A stretch of DNA of 64,000 bases, from positions 1 through 64,000 of the forward strand of contig QCTJ01000002.1 in NCBI GenBank assembly GCA_003211205.1, in the 5' to 3' direction. Below the pieces are notes generated by a model. It did not search any database, had not been told where the DNA came from, and saw nothing but the letters and a program-made list of their open reading frames with translations. Below, piece after piece: positions 44,104-53,265 of this stretch (its first letter is position 1; each line of letters starts with the position of its first letter). This stretch comes from Synechococcus sp. AG-673-F03 (GTDB lineage: Bacteria; Cyanobacteriota; Cyanobacteriia; PCC-6307; Cyanobiaceae). The translations under genes and the position numbers were made by a program.

Positions 44104-44568
44104 ATGGCAGCGGACCAGAACGACACATCTGCACAAGACAGCGCAGACGTCACAAGCACTGAGAACGAGTCCCCGAAGACTGCTGCTCCAGCCGCATCGA
44201 AGGCTGCACGCCTCAAACCTGCTGAGCTGATCAGAGAGTTTGAGCAAGCGCAGCAGAAAACAAACCTCCCCGACATCTATGTCGGGGACACTGTTCGTGT
44301 CGGCGTTCGCATCAGCGAGGGCAACAAGGAACGGGTCCAGCCCTATGAAGGAGTGGTGATCGCCAAGCGTCATGGCGGGGTGAATCAGACCATCACGGTC
44401 CGCCGGATCTTTCAGGGCATCGGCGTTGAAAGAGTCTTTATGCTGCATAGTCCTCAAGTTGCCTCCATCAAGGTGGAGCGCCGCGGTAAGGTACGCAGGG
44501 CGAAGCTTTTCTATCTGCGGGAACGGGTGGGCAAGGCCACCCGCGTGAAGCAGCGCTTCGATCGCTGA
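44104..44568 (+). CDS. rplS: 50S ribosomal protein L19
   Basis: 154 residues. The ribosomal part begins near residue 37 ([20 protein letters not shown]) and includes [40 protein letters not shown] and [14 protein letters not shown], close to E. coli L19. It sits at the 30S-50S interface. The first ~36 residues are an Ala/Ser/Thr-rich, acidic extension not found in E. coli but seen in some cyanobacteria. tRNA-Trp follows 62 bases later. Confidence 0.96.
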   Translation: MAADQNDTSAQDSADVTSTENESPKTAAPAASKAARLKPAELIREFEQAQQKTNLPDIYVGDTVRVGVRISEGNKERVQPYEGVVIAKRHGGVNQTITVRRIFQGIGVERVFMLHSPQVASIKVERRGKVRRAKLFYLRERVGKATRVKQRFDR

Positions 44569-44630
44569 GGCTTAGGCCTCGTTCAATCCAATGTCATCAC
44601 TTTTGTGATGGTCGAGGGGCCCATCGCCTT

Positions 44631-44703
44631 GCGCCGTTAGTTCAGTTGGTAGAACGCAGGTCTCCAAAACCTGATGTCGGGGGTTCAAGTCCTCCACGGC
44701 GCG
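44631..44703 (+). tRNA. trnW: tRNA-Trp (CCA)
   Basis: 73-base cloverleaf. Acceptor GCGCCGT pairs with ACGGCGC, the anticodon arm CAGGT-CTCCAAA-ACCTG shows CCA, and the T arm is GGGGGTTCAAGTCCTCC. Discriminator G is tRNA-Trp-like. CCA is not encoded. Confidence 0.96.
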
Positions 44704-44739
44704 TCCGATGGCCCCTTCTGCAGTTTCCTAGTTTCGAGC

Positions 44740-44928
44740 ATGGAGTTGGATCTTCAACCTGGTGATGTGGTCAAGGTCCTCGAATCAGCCGCTCTCGGCT
44801 GGGTTCGTGCCCGTGTCATCCGCGTCAAATCCGGAGGACGTGTGGTCGTGCAGAGCGACCAGGGCCGTGAATTCACTGCCCGTGGCAATCAAGTCCGTTT
44901 AATCGAGCCTGCAGGTTTCCGTCCCTGA
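44740..44928 (+). CDS. 62-residue SH3/KOW-like protein
   Basis: From ATG 44740: a compact beta-rich protein (LDLQPGDVVKVLESAALGWV; ARVIRVKSGGRVVVQSDQG; NQVRLIE) that looks like a small barrel of the SH3 or KOW type. It starts 37 bases after tRNA-Trp and is followed by a strong terminator, so it likely belongs to the rplS-tRNA transcript. Function unknown; a ribosome or RNA role is a guess from fold and place. Confidence 0.75.
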   Translation: MELDLQPGDVVKVLESAALGWVRARVIRVKSGGRVVVQSDQGREFTARGNQVRLIEPAGFRP

Positions 44929-44964
44929 CCAAGCTGAATTCGTCCCTTCATGGGATCACTGAGG

Positions 44965-44990
44965 CCGGTGGCTGTTGCCACCGGTTTTTT
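44965..44990 (+). terminator. intrinsic terminator
   Basis: CCGGTGGC-TGTT-GCCACCGG followed by T6, an 8-base perfect stem, ending the rplS-trnW-62-residue gene transcript. Confidence 0.95.
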
Positions 44991-45357
44991 ATGGCGTCCG
45001 CGGGTGTGCTGTCGGCACGAATCGTTGTTGGTGGTTGAGCAAAGATTCAAGTCCGATTCAGAATGCTGCCAGAGCTTGAAGAAGAACCCATGCTCTGCAT
45101 GCCATCCACACGTTGGTTCAATCTTTCATCCCCGCTTGACCAAGGCGTCCAGGGATCCATTGAGCGGAATCTGAAACACGAACGCATCGCAACGGCTGGT
45201 GGCCATCCAGGTGAGGTGGGTTCTGAAGCCAACTTGTTCAGAACCCGACCAACGCGCGTATTGACGGAGGGCAGGGCAACAGTCGATACTTTCGATGTCG
45301 CGCGAGCGACACAGATCAGATTCCAACGGACGAGCACCGTCGATCTGAATCCGATCT
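44991..45357. other. gene-free interval with two strong hairpins
   Basis: 367 bases between the terminator and tRNA-Asp hold no convincing gene on either strand. Hairpin 1 (45218-45246) is a 10-base perfect stem, GGGTTCTGAA / TTCAGAACCC, with a 9-base loop. Hairpin 2 (45296-45311) is TGTCGC-GCGA-GCGACA, a 6-base stem closed by a GNRA-type tetraloop. It may be a small RNA gene or the leader of the tRNA-Asp/gltX transcript; neither is shown. Confidence 0.5.
45218..45246. repeat. 10-base inverted repeat (hairpin)
   Basis: Perfect inverted repeat with a GCCAACTTG loop and no T-tract. It is the best structural element in the gene-free interval before tRNA-Asp. Confidence 0.7.
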
Positions 45358-45431
45358 GGGACCGTAGTTCAACCGGTTAGAGCACCGCCCTGTCACGGCG
45401 GAAGTTGCGGGTTCGAATCCCGTCGGTCCCG
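45358..45431 (+). tRNA. trnD: tRNA-Asp (GTC)
   Basis: 74-base cloverleaf. Acceptor GGGACCG pairs with CGGTCCC, anticodon arm CCGCC-CTGTCAC-GGCGG shows GTC, T arm GCGGGTTCGAATCCCGT, discriminator G. It lies 21 bases upstream of gltX and may share its transcript. Confidence 0.96.
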
Positions 45432-45452
45432 TTCTTCATCCCGAGCCCCGCC

Positions 45453-46886
45453 ATGGTGCGTGTTCGTCTGGCCCCGAGTCCAACGGGCACTCTCCACATC
45501 GGGACGGCAAGAACAGCGGTCTTCAACTGGCTGTTCGCGCGACACCAGAAGGGTCAGTTCCTGCTGAGGATTGAGGACACTGACAAGGAGCGCTCAAAGC
45601 CGGAATTCACCGCGAACATCCTCGATGGACTGAAATGGCTCGGTATCGACTGGGATGAAGATCCCACGATTCAAAGCGAGCGGGTCCAAGAGCATCGCTC
45701 TGCGATCCAGCTGCTGCTCGACCGCGGCCTCGCCTATCGCTGTTACGCCAGTGAAGAGGAGCTCACAAGCATGCGTGAGGCCCAAAAAGCTGGGAACAAA
45801 GCACCTCGCTACGACAACCGACACAGACAGCTCACGGCCGAGCAGGAGGCGTCGTTCCTGGCCGAGGGCCGTGAAGCGGTGATCCGCTTCCGGATCGATG
45901 ACAGTGAAGAGATCCACTGGCGTGACCTTGTCCGAGGGCCGATGCATTGGCGCGGAGCTGATCTCGGCGGTGACATGGTCATCGCCCGACGTGCTCCCGC
46001 CGATCAGATCGGCGACCCTCTCTACAACCTTGTGGTGGTGGTCGATGACGCGGCCATGGCGATTACGCATGTCATCCGAGGCGAGGACCACATCGCCAAC
46101 ACAGCCAAGCAACTTCTGCTCTACAAGGCTCTCGAGCTGGCCGCGCCGGTCTTTGCCCACACCCCGCTGATCCTCAATGCCGAGGGACGCAAACTCTCCA
46201 AGCGCGACGGCGTCACATCGATCAATGATTTCCGGTCCATGGGTTACACGGCGGAAGCGATCGCCAACTACATGACCCTGCTGGGCTGGTCCGTTCCCGA
46301 AGGGATGGAGGAACGCTTCACCCTCACGCAGGCAGCCGAGGCGTTCAGCTTCGATCGCGTGAACAAAGCCGGTGCGCGTTTCGACTGGGACAAGCTCAAC
46401 TGGCTCAATGCACAGGTTCTGCATGGCCTCACACCACAGCAACTGCTGGAGGACATCTCGCCGCTCTGGCGCGAGCAGGGATGGAACCTCCCTGAGGACG
46501 TGAGCTGGAGCATGGCTTTGAGCGAATTGCTAGGCCCCTCTCTCACCCTGCTGAAAGACGGCATTGACCAGGCACAACCCTTTTTTGTTTGCCCTGAGCT
46601 TGAGGAGGATGGCCTCAAGCAACTGGAGGTTGATGGAGCCCGGGTAGCAATCGGTCAGCTTGTGGAATTACTTGAACGTGATCGATGGGACGGCAGTGAC
46701 ACCGCACAGGCTCAGTCACTCCTTGCTGATGCCGCCAACAAAGCCGGCGTCAAAAAGGGGGTTCTGATGAAATCGTTGCGTGCTGCTCTGCTCGGCCGGC
46801 TCCAGGGGCCGGATCTGATCACGACCTGGTCATTGCTGGCCAGGGTCGGGCAGGACCTGCCCCGCCTGAAGCGCTGCCTCACCTGA
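45453..46886 (+). CDS. gltX: glutamyl-tRNA synthetase
   Basis: Class Ic synthetase, 477 residues from ATG 45453. The HIGH motif is [12 protein letters not shown], the KMSKS motif is [12 protein letters not shown], and [13 protein letters not shown] is the Glu-binding strand. In cyanobacteria Glu-tRNA also feeds tetrapyrrole synthesis (with hemL above). It may also act on tRNA-Gln before amidation; the sequence cannot decide this. Its last 57 bases overlap the convergent antiporter gene. Confidence 0.96.
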   Translation: MVRVRLAPSPTGTLHIGTARTAVFNWLFARHQKGQFLLRIEDTDKERSKPEFTANILDGLKWLGIDWDEDPTIQSERVQEHRSAIQLLLDRGLAYRCYASEEELTSMREAQKAGNKAPRYDNRHRQLTAEQEASFLAEGREAVIRFRIDDSEEIHWRDLVRGPMHWRGADLGGDMVIARRAPADQIGDPLYNLVVVVDDAAMAITHVIRGEDHIANTAKQLLLYKALELAAPVFAHTPLILNAEGRKLSKRDGVTSINDFRSMGYTAEAIANYMTLLGWSVPEGMEERFTLTQAAEAFSFDRVNKAGARFDWDKLNWLNAQVLHGLTPQQLLEDISPLWREQGWNLPEDVSWSMALSELLGPSLTLLKDGIDQAQPFFVCPELEEDGLKQLEVDGARVAIGQLVELLERDRWDGSDTAQAQSLLADAANKAGVKKGVLMKSLRAALLGRLQGPDLITTWSLLARVGQDLPRLKRCLT

Positions 46887-48089
46887 ATCCTCAGGCCCGG
46901 ATTGAATCAAACCCAAAACGCGTGCAAGCGGTTGGGCCGTCAGTCCCTGGAATCCCACAGTCATCAGGATCGTGAGAAACACCAGACCCTGAAGTCGTCC
47001 TGCACCGAGAATCCCGGCCTGCTCAAGACGAATGGAAAACAGGGATGCCACGGCGGCCGTGACAATTCCGCGCGGCGCCAGCCATCCCATGAACAGGCGT
47101 TGACGCCAGTCCAGTGGCAATCCGATCGTGGCCACGCCCACTGCCGCCGGACGCACCAGCAGCATCAGCACCAGAACACAACTGATGCCACCCCAACCCA
47201 ACGGACTGAGTTCAGCCCACGACACATCAGCCGCCAGCAGCGGGAACAGCACCGTGATCGCCAATCTGGCCAGTTCGCGGATCAGCTCGTCGAGTTGAGC
47301 CGCCTGCGTTGAGGGACGACGGCCAACCACAACTCCGGCAGCAACCGATGCAGGCAAACCGGATTCGGGGAGCAGCCATTCGCAGACGGCAAACATCAGA
47401 AACAGAACACCAAGGGTCAGCTGCAGCCTCAAGCCCACGGCATGCTCTGAAGGCAGACGTCTCAACAGCTCCGCCATCAGCCATCCAACAGCAACTCCGA
47501 TCAGCACCCCACCACCGAGGCGCGACAGCAGACCAATCGCAAGACCTCTCCAGCCGTAGAGATCGCCCAGCAACAGCTCAAGCAGCAGCAGCGCCAGAAC
47601 GGCACCCACTGGCTCGAGCACCAGTCCCTCCGCTTCGAGCACATCTCCAAGGGGAGGAGCCAGGCGAATCTGCTGCACGATCGGCGTGACCACTGTGGGG
47701 CCCGTTCCCAACACGATGGCGCTGTAGACGGCAGCCACGGACCATCCCAGTCCGGCAAGCCAATGCGCTGCCAGGATTCCCGCTCCCAGCGACATCAACA
47801 AACGCAGCACGGAGATCCGCAGCACGGTCGCCTTGATGGTGTCGCCGGGCAAGCGCAGATTCAGCCCTCCATCAAACAGAACGAGACTGACAAGCAGGCC
47901 AACCGTTGTCTCGAGCCCCTCTCCCAGGTCCAGAGGCTCCACGAGGCCAAGGCCGGATCGTCCGATCAGCAGTCCTGACAACAGCAACAGCACCACACCT
48001 GGCAGTCCTGACAGGGCGGCGAGCAATCGCGCACCGGCCCCGGCAAACACCGTGATGCCCCAGAGCAGTCCGAGCCTCTCAGGCGTCAT
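46830..48089 (-). CDS. CPA1-type Na+/H+ antiporter
   Basis: 419 residues from ATG 48089 (48116 also possible), about 12 membrane segments. It begins with an [20 protein letters not shown] core typical of cation:proton antiporters. The ion-site region reads [14 protein letters not shown] and then [11 protein letters not shown], in place of the TDP and ND motifs of NhaP. The subgroup with GPT usually has an Asp-Pro (DP) here; this protein has Glu-Pro. Ion choice is unknown. It is the last of a coupled four-gene operon: its start overlaps the upstream gene by 11 bases. Confidence 0.88.
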   Translation of the reverse strand: MTPERLGLLWGITVFAGAGARLLAALSGLPGVVLLLLSGLLIGRSGLGLVEPLDLGEGLETTVGLLVSLVLFDGGLNLRLPGDTIKATVLRISVLRLLMSLGAGILAAHWLAGLGWSVAAVYSAIVLGTGPTVVTPIVQQIRLAPPLGDVLEAEGLVLEPVGAVLALLLLELLLGDLYGWRGLAIGLLSRLGGGVLIGVAVGWLMAELLRRLPSEHAVGLRLQLTLGVLFLMFAVCEWLLPESGLPASVAAGVVVGRRPSTQAAQLDELIRELARLAITVLFPLLAADVSWAELSPLGWGGISCVLVLMLLVRPAAVGVATIGLPLDWRQRLFMGWLAPRGIVTAAVASLFSIRLEQAGILGAGRLQGLVFLTILMTVGFQGLTAQPLARVLGLIQSGPEDSGEAALQAGQVLPDPGQQ

Positions 48090-48324
48090 CGATGGATGCG
48101 AATTGCGGTTCCACACGCACGCCGATGACCGCTTCGGGACGGATCACCAGATATTCCCCTTCGAGATCCCCGAGCGGGATGTTCACGAAAGCCTGACCAC
48201 TCCCACCGTTGACCAGACCCTGATACCACTCCTGAAATGTCTCGAGAGTCGGGAAATGCACCACCTCTGTTTGACCTCCCGAGAGGTGAAGAGAAATCTT
48301 GTAGCGGCGAGGCGTACGTGTCAT
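48079..48324 (-). CDS. 81-residue hypothetical protein
   Basis: Small soluble protein with beta strands (RRYKISLHLSGGQTEVVHFP; GEYLVIRPEAVIGVRVEP) and a helix, LETFQEWYQGLVN. Unknown function. Its start shares one base with the DUF1643 stop and its stop overlaps the antiporter start by 11 bases, so translation is probably coupled through the set. Confidence 0.75.
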   Translation of the reverse strand: MTRTPRRYKISLHLSGGQTEVVHFPTLETFQEWYQGLVNGGSGQAFVNIPLGDLEGEYLVIRPEAVIGVRVEPQFASIDDA

Positions 48325-48905
48325 CAGCGAACCGTACAGGCCCAGGGGAAAAGCTGGCTCCCCGCAGCCACATAGAGCGGGTGACGAGGTTGACTGCTGC
48401 GGGTGGTTCCGATCACGAGTGGAGGAGCCCCCTGCAGCCGCAAAGCCAGAGCTGTGGCGAGCATCATCAGCACCTGCTGGTCACGGCAATGCAGGGAGCC
48501 CGACTCACCCCAGCCCAACCAGAGATCGCAGGTGGGTGAACGGGACCATCTCTCAAACCAGCGCGTCAGCACGCTGTCGGAATGCTGCCCCACGGGATCA
48601 CCGCAACGACGCAAAGCCGTAGGAGACGGTGAGATCCTCCCGAACAGATTGAGGACCACCAGCTGGTGATAGCCCCAGTTTCGAGCAAAACCCTGGAGTC
48701 GCCTCAGCGTGGGGTCATCGCGGCCAGCATCGGCCAAAGAAGGATTGAGACCGACAAACAGGAGCTCCCTGCAGGGGTCAGCCTGCGACGGCCTGCGGAT
48801 TGAACGACGCAGCACCCAGCGGTAATGGCCGCAGGGACTGAAGGTGGCATCAGCCGTTGAGCAGAGCAAGGGCAGCTTCAAGGATCCTGCCGCTGGCTCG
48901 ACCAT
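48324..48905 (-). CDS. DUF1643 protein
   Basis: 193 residues. The family signature is plain: LLFVGLNPSLADAGRDDPTL and LRRLQGFARNWGYHQLVVLN, then LFGRISPSPTAL and DPVGQHSD. Function of the family is not known, though a Rossmann-like or glycosylase-like fold has been suggested. ATG 48905 is used; its start lies 56 bases inside wecB. It is the second gene of the wecB operon. Confidence 0.85.
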   Translation of the reverse strand: MVEPAAGSLKLPLLCSTADATFSPCGHYRWVLRRSIRRPSQADPCRELLFVGLNPSLADAGRDDPTLRRLQGFARNWGYHQLVVLNLFGRISPSPTALRRCGDPVGQHSDSVLTRWFERWSRSPTCDLWLGWGESGSLHCRDQQVLMMLATALALRLQGAPPLVIGTTRSSQPRHPLYVAAGSQLFPWACTVR

Positions 48906-49962
48906 CTCCGAAGGGGTTCACGGCCCTGGCCATCTGTTGATAGGCCTTCGGATCATCGAGGAGGCGTGAAGCCTCACGGGCGATCGAGTCACTGTCGGTC
49001 CCGATCAATCGAGCGGTGCCGGAATCAACAGCCTCGGGTCGTTCAGTCGTGCGACGCAACACCAGCACAGGCTTCCCAAACGCAGGTGCTTCCTCCTGGA
49101 GGCCACCGGAATCGGTGAGCAAGAGAGTGCACCCTTTCATCGCAGCAACCAGCCGGTCGTAGTCCAGAGGCTCACTCAGGACGACCCTGGGATGGTCGCC
49201 AAGCAAGGCACGCAGAGGCTCACGAACCGTGGGGTTGCGATGCAGGGGCAACAACAGAATGGTGTCCTGATGACTGTCAAGCACCTGAAGCATGCCCGCG
49301 GCGATGCTGTTCAGGCGCTCACCCCAGTTCTCGCGGCGATGGACCGTGGCCAGGATCACGCGCTGATTGGCCCAGTCGATGGGCAGATCAGAGAGTGCCG
49401 GAGCCTGCTCAGCCATGCGCAGCAGCGCATCGATCACCGTGTTACCGGTCACCATCACCCGACCGACCACACCGGAAGCGTTCAGGTTGGCTTCCGAACG
49501 TTCGGTGGGAGCAAAATGCAGCTGGGACACCTGGGAGATCAGACGGCGATTGGCCTCTTCGGGGAATGGGTCCAAAAGATTGTCCGTTCGCAGACCAGCC
49601 TCCACATGGCCGACGGGAATCTGCTCATAAAAGGCAGCCAGGGCAGCGGCGAAGGCCGTGGTGGTGTCTCCCTGAACAAGCACCAGCCCAGGGGGGAACG
49701 CCTGGAAGTCATCGCGCAGGCCCTGAAGAGCCGCACAAGTCACGTGGGTGAGGGTCTGGCGCGGCGCCATCAGATCAAGGTCCTGGTCGGCCTTCAATTG
49801 AAAGAGATCCATCACCTGCGTGACCATCTCACGATGCTGTCCCGTCAGAACCACCCGTGTGTCGAGAGCTGAACAGGCTCGGAATTCCTGAATGACGGGG
49901 GCAAGCTTGATGGCTTCCGGGCGGGTGCCAAGGACGATGGTGACGCGGGGCCTGGCAGCCAT
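48850..49962 (-). CDS. wecB: UDP-N-acetylglucosamine 2-epimerase (non-hydrolysing)
   Basis: 370 residues converting UDP-GlcNAc to UDP-ManNAc for surface polysaccharide. Motifs: VLGTRPEAIKLAPVI, VLVQGDTTTAFAAALAAF, HVEAGLRTDN and PFPEEANRRL, with TDSGGLQEEAPAFGKPVLVL for UDP. It starts a four-gene operon whose other members are a DUF1643 protein, an 81-residue protein and an antiporter. It is divergent from the PilT-like gene by 91 bases. No wecC is next to it. Confidence 0.95.
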   Translation of the reverse strand: MAARPRVTIVLGTRPEAIKLAPVIQEFRACSALDTRVVLTGQHREMVTQVMDLFQLKADQDLDLMAPRQTLTHVTCAALQGLRDDFQAFPPGLVLVQGDTTTAFAAALAAFYEQIPVGHVEAGLRTDNLLDPFPEEANRRLISQVSQLHFAPTERSEANLNASGVVGRVMVTGNTVIDALLRMAEQAPALSDLPIDWANQRVILATVHRRENWGERLNSIAAGMLQVLDSHQDTILLLPLHRNPTVREPLRALLGDHPRVVLSEPLDYDRLVAAMKGCTLLLTDSGGLQEEAPAFGKPVLVLRRTTERPEAVDSGTARLIGTDSDSIAREASRLLDDPKAYQQMARAVNPFGDGRASGRILEAALALLNG

Positions 49963-50053
49963 AAACCGTGAGTTGGTGGCGAAATCCTAAGCGGGTTTCA
50001 CACACCTCCCAGCAAGCCTTGACTTGCCAATGGCCCAGCTTTGGCGAAGCTGA

Positions 50054-51235
50054 GTGAAGACGTCCAAAACTTGTGTGAGAAAGCCGATCTTTCCCCCGGG
50101 CTTTCCCGCTGGTGCCGTCTCCCCGCCAGGGCATCCTTCACCAGCAGCCGCAGCGATCAGCGACGGAAAGGATGAGGCGCCCAGCCTGGAACAGATCGTG
50201 CGCATCGCCCATGACAAAGGGCATTCAGACGTTCATCTTGGCGTTGGTGAAATTCCTCGATACCGGGCCCGGGGCGAGATGCTGACGACTGAGTGGCCCT
50301 GCTCAACGCAGCAAACCTTCCAACGCTGGCTGAAGGAAATCCTGACCCCTCAGCAGATCGATGATTTCCATCAGATCAAGGAATTCGATGGGTCCCATGC
50401 GTTTCCTTTTGTGCGCGTGCGCATCAACCTTCTGGACTCTCTACGAGGGCCAGCAATGGTTCTGCGGCTTATTCCCCAGACAATCCTGACCCTTGAGCAA
50501 CTCAAACTGCCCGATGTTCTGCGTGAGCTGTCCTCACGCCCCAAGGGTCTCGTCCTGATCACCGGCCCGACCGGATCCGGGAAAAGCACAACACTGGCCG
50601 CGATGATCGATTGGATCAATCGAAATCAGAATCGACACATCCTCACCATTGAGGACCCGGTCGAATTTGTGCACTCAAGCCAGCGCTCACTGATCCGACA
50701 CCGGGAGGTCGGACTGCACACACTGAAATTTCACAACGCTCTGAAAGCGGCACTGCGTGAAGATCCCGACGTCATTCTCGTCGGTGAAATTCGCGACCAG
50801 GAAACTCTGAGTACAGCGCTGGAGGCCTCTCAAACCGGGCATCTTGTGTTTGGAACACTGCACACCAACTCAGCGGTCAAAACCGTAGAAAGGGTGCTCG
50901 GCATGTTCCCTCCCGAGGACCAGGAAAGCGTGCGGCGTTCTCTGTCGGAGTCCCTGCTCGGTGTGATCTCACAGGGTCTGATTCGCACCACAGACGGCAA
51001 GCGGGCGGCCTTCCACGACATCCTGATCAACACGGAGGCCTGCAAGGACTACATCCAGCGGGGAGCCCTGGATGAAGTGGAGGAAATCATGGAACGCAGC
51101 GGTTTCGACGGCATGATCACCCCCAATCAATGCCTCCAGGATCTTGTGGAGCAAGAGAGAGTCGAACCGGATCATGCTGTCGCTCAGAGCTTGAAACCGA
51201 ATGAACTGGCTCAGGCCCTGCGGGGACGGGGATGA
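50054..51235 (+). CDS. PilT-like twitching-motility ATPase
   Basis: 393-residue secretion-type ATPase. A Pro-rich N-terminus (~35 residues) precedes the PAS-like N-domain (HSDVHLGVGEIPRYRARGE), then Walker A ITGPTGSGKSTTLAAMIDWI, the Asp box (TIEDPVEFVHS), Walker B (REDPDVILVGEIRD) and His box (TGHLVFGTLHTNSA). PilT powers retraction of type IV pili, used in twitching and DNA uptake. PilB and PilC are not in the window. The IRHREVGLHT and QGLIRTTDGKR segments match PilT rather than PilB. Confidence 0.93.
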   Translation: MKTSKTCVRKPIFPPGFPAGAVSPPGHPSPAAAAISDGKDEAPSLEQIVRIAHDKGHSDVHLGVGEIPRYRARGEMLTTEWPCSTQQTFQRWLKEILTPQQIDDFHQIKEFDGSHAFPFVRVRINLLDSLRGPAMVLRLIPQTILTLEQLKLPDVLRELSSRPKGLVLITGPTGSGKSTTLAAMIDWINRNQNRHILTIEDPVEFVHSSQRSLIRHREVGLHTLKFHNALKAALREDPDVILVGEIRDQETLSTALEASQTGHLVFGTLHTNSAVKTVERVLGMFPPEDQESVRRSLSESLLGVISQGLIRTTDGKRAAFHDILINTEACKDYIQRGALDEVEEIMERSGFDGMITPNQCLQDLVEQERVEPDHAVAQSLKPNELAQALRGRG

Positions 51236-51244
51236 CAATCACCT

Positions 51245-51263
51245 CCTGCCGTCAGGCGGCAGG
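51245..51263. repeat. 7-base hairpin at a convergent junction
   Basis: CCTGCCG-TCAGG-CGGCAGG lies between the PilT-like gene and the Hlip stop codon. There is no T-tract, so it is at best a weak terminator or RNA end stabiliser. Confidence 0.5.
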
Positions 51264-51449
51264 CATTCCCGTGGTTGAGACCCTGATCACAAACAGAGTT
51301 CCGAGCGCAATCGACAAACCAAGCATGGCCAGTCGGCCATTCCAAATTTCGGCCTGAGGGGTGAAGCCTCTGCGCCAGGCATTCAATTCACCGGAATCAA
51401 CTTCTTCGACGTTGTTCTGCTGACGCGTCTCAGCCTTGATCGACATCAC
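51252..51449 (-). CDS. high-light-inducible protein (Hlip)
   Basis: 65 residues, single-helix relative of chlorophyll a/b-binding proteins. The signature AEIWNGRLAMLGLSIAL carries the chlorophyll-binding ExxNxR motif. It sits in the thylakoid and dissipates energy or holds chlorophyll during photosystem assembly under strong light. The N-terminal ~30 residues are polar. The start may be the second Met. It lies between the PilT-like gene and tsaD. Confidence 0.92.
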   Translation of the reverse strand: MMSIKAETRQQNNVEEVDSGELNAWRRGFTPQAEIWNGRLAMLGLSIALGTLFVIRVSTTGMPAA

Positions 51450-51484
51450 CGGAGTGCAAGTCGCGACACCTTATGCACTGCAAT

Positions 51485-52555
51485 TCAGAAAGGCGGATTC
51501 GATTGATACAGACGAGCGCAGTTTTCGAGAGCCCAACGTGCTGAAACACCCAGAGCCAAAGAACTGGAAATGGCTTCGGAGTTCAGACGTCCAAGCGCAG
51601 CAGCCCCCACCATTGCAGCGTTATCGGTGCAGTAGCGAAGCGGCGCCAGGTGTACATCAACGCCCTGTTCAGCACCTCTTGCATGCATGCATTCACGCAA
51701 CCGTTGATTAGCCGCCACTCCACCCACCATCACCAGTGTCGACAGGCCGAGCTCGGAACAGCATCGGAGGCTGCGGTCGACCAACACATCCACAACGACT
51801 TGCTGGAAGCTGGCGGCCAGATCCGCCAGGGGCAAAGGCTCGTCCCAAGTCCGACAAGCCTCCACCTGACGAAGCATCGCCGTTTTTAGGCCGCTGAATG
51901 AGAAGTCATAGGGGTAGAACCCCCCTCCGGGTTTTGAAACACGGCCTTTCGGCAAGCTGAAACGGGCGACATCCCCCTGAAAGGCCGCGGCCTGGATCGC
52001 AGGCCCCCCTGGGTACTCAAGGCCCAGCAGCCGGGCGACCTTGTCAAAGGCTTCCCCAGCGGCGTCGTCATGACTACGCCCAAGGCGCTCCAGCACTCCC
52101 TTTGCATCGACGCGAATCAGTTCCGTATGTCCGCCGCTCACCAGTAGGACGAGATAAGGCGGCGCTGGGGGGGATAACGCCAGCCGAACCGAGGCCAGAT
52201 GGGCTTCGAGATGGTGGATGGCGATGAAAGGTCGGCGATGGAGCGCTGCCAGGGTGCGGCCCGTCACGGAACCCACCATCAGTGCACCAACCAGACCTGG
52301 GGTGACAGTGGCAGCCACCGCATCCAGATCGCTGATCGAGAGTCCCGCGGCATTGAGCGATTGGTCGATCAAATGGGGAAGAGCTTCCACATGCCGGCGT
52401 GAGGCAATCTCCGGCACCACGCCGCCCCATTGGGCATGTTCCTCGATCTGAGACGCAATCCGATGCGACAGAACCTGAAGGCGACCGTCGCTGTGCTCCA
52501 CAACAGCCGCGGCAGACTCGTCACAACTTGTTTCGAGGGCTAGGACCTTGACCAT
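51485..52555 (-). CDS. tsaD: tRNA t6A modification protein TsaD
   Basis: 356 residues from ATG 52555. It transfers threonylcarbamoyl to A37 of ANN-decoding tRNAs. Motifs: [26 protein letters not shown] (metal-binding HxxxH), [17 protein letters not shown]-like [15 protein letters not shown] and [12 protein letters not shown]. Full length for the family. It is divergent from psaF by 76 bases. Confidence 0.96.
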   Translation of the reverse strand: MVKVLALETSCDESAAAVVEHSDGRLQVLSHRIASQIEEHAQWGGVVPEIASRRHVEALPHLIDQSLNAAGLSISDLDAVAATVTPGLVGALMVGSVTGRTLAALHRRPFIAIHHLEAHLASVRLALSPPAPPYLVLLVSGGHTELIRVDAKGVLERLGRSHDDAAGEAFDKVARLLGLEYPGGPAIQAAAFQGDVARFSLPKGRVSKPGGGFYPYDFSFSGLKTAMLRQVEACRTWDEPLPLADLAASFQQVVVDVLVDRSLRCCSELGLSTLVMVGGVAANQRLRECMHARGAEQGVDVHLAPLRYCTDNAAMVGAAALGRLNSEAISSSLALGVSARWALENCARLYQSNPPF

Positions 52556-52631
52556 GCAGGCCAACAGCCTCCACTACTGTCAATTTGATACATCCTGCCT
52601 CCCCAGAGCAGGTTCAACAGGAACCGTTCCG

Positions 52632-53111
52632 ATGCGTCGTTTCTTCGCCCTTGCGCTGTCGGCCCTGCTGGTCTTCGGCTTCGCACCGGTCGCCAGAGCT
52701 GATGTTGCAGGACTGACTCCCTGTTCCGAGAGTGCACGATTCCAGCAACGTGCCAGTGCAGCCTCAACCCCACAGGCTGTCGCTCGCTTCAAGATGTACA
52801 GCAAAGCCTCCTGTGGTGAAGATGGTCTCCCTCATCTGATCGTTGACGGTCGCTGGAACCATGCTGGTGATTTCGTGCTTCCCGGGCTGATGTTCCTTTA
52901 CATCACCGGAACCATTGGCTGGGCCGGCCGTAGCTATCTCATGGCCATTCGTGGTCGCAAGGACCAGAACATGCTCGAGATTCAGCTGGACATGAAATTG
53001 GCCTTGAACTCGGTTGCCAAAGCAGCAACATGGCCTGTTGCTGCCATTGCAGAGTTCAACAGTGGCAAGCTGACTGAAAGTGATTCGAAAATCACAGTTT
53101 CACCTCGCTGA
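52632..53111 (+). CDS. psaF: photosystem I subunit III (PsaF)
   Basis: 159 residues from ATG 52632. A lumen-targeting signal (FFALALSALLVFGFAPVARA) precedes the mature start ADVAGLTPCSESARFQ. A membrane segment lies near residues 85-105 (LPGLMFLYITGTIGWAGRS), and the C-terminus ends on the stromal side. In cyanobacteria PsaF is at the PSI edge near plastocyanin and PsaJ. psaJ follows after 33 bases, the usual operon. Confidence 0.96.
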   Translation: MRRFFALALSALLVFGFAPVARADVAGLTPCSESARFQQRASAASTPQAVARFKMYSKASCGEDGLPHLIVDGRWNHAGDFVLPGLMFLYITGTIGWAGRSYLMAIRGRKDQNMLEIQLDMKLALNSVAKAATWPVAAIAEFNSGKLTESDSKITVSPR

Positions 53112-53144
53112 TTACAACATCTCATCTCTCTGAACTGTTCAACG

Positions 53145-53261
53145 ATGAAAAAATTTCTCTCCACTGCACCTGTGGTTGCCGCCATCTGGTTCACGTTGAC
53201 TGCCGGGATCCTGATCGAATGGAACAGATTCTTCCCAGACCTGCTGTTCCACCCGCTCTGA
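53145..53261 (+). CDS. psaJ: photosystem I subunit IX (PsaJ)
   Basis: 38 residues, a single membrane helix ([38 protein letters not shown]), the exact PsaJ length and layout. It packs beside PsaF in photosystem I and binds chlorophyll. The gene ends 4 bases from the convergent gmk. Confidence 0.96.
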   Translation: MKKFLSTAPVVAAIWFTLTAGILIEWNRFFPDLLFHPL

Positions 53262-53265
53262 TCCC

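Noticed and set aside
45063-45380. Frames on both strands in the spacer before tRNA-Asp
   Set aside because: One runs into the tRNA, none has a protein-like pattern; the space is better read as non-coding.
45358-45431. tRNA genes as possible phage or island attachment sites
   Set aside because: No integrase, no duplicated tRNA end and no phage gene was seen near any of the three tRNAs.
49192-49872. 226-residue frame antisense to wecB
   Set aside because: Opposite conserved epimerase motifs; no independent support.
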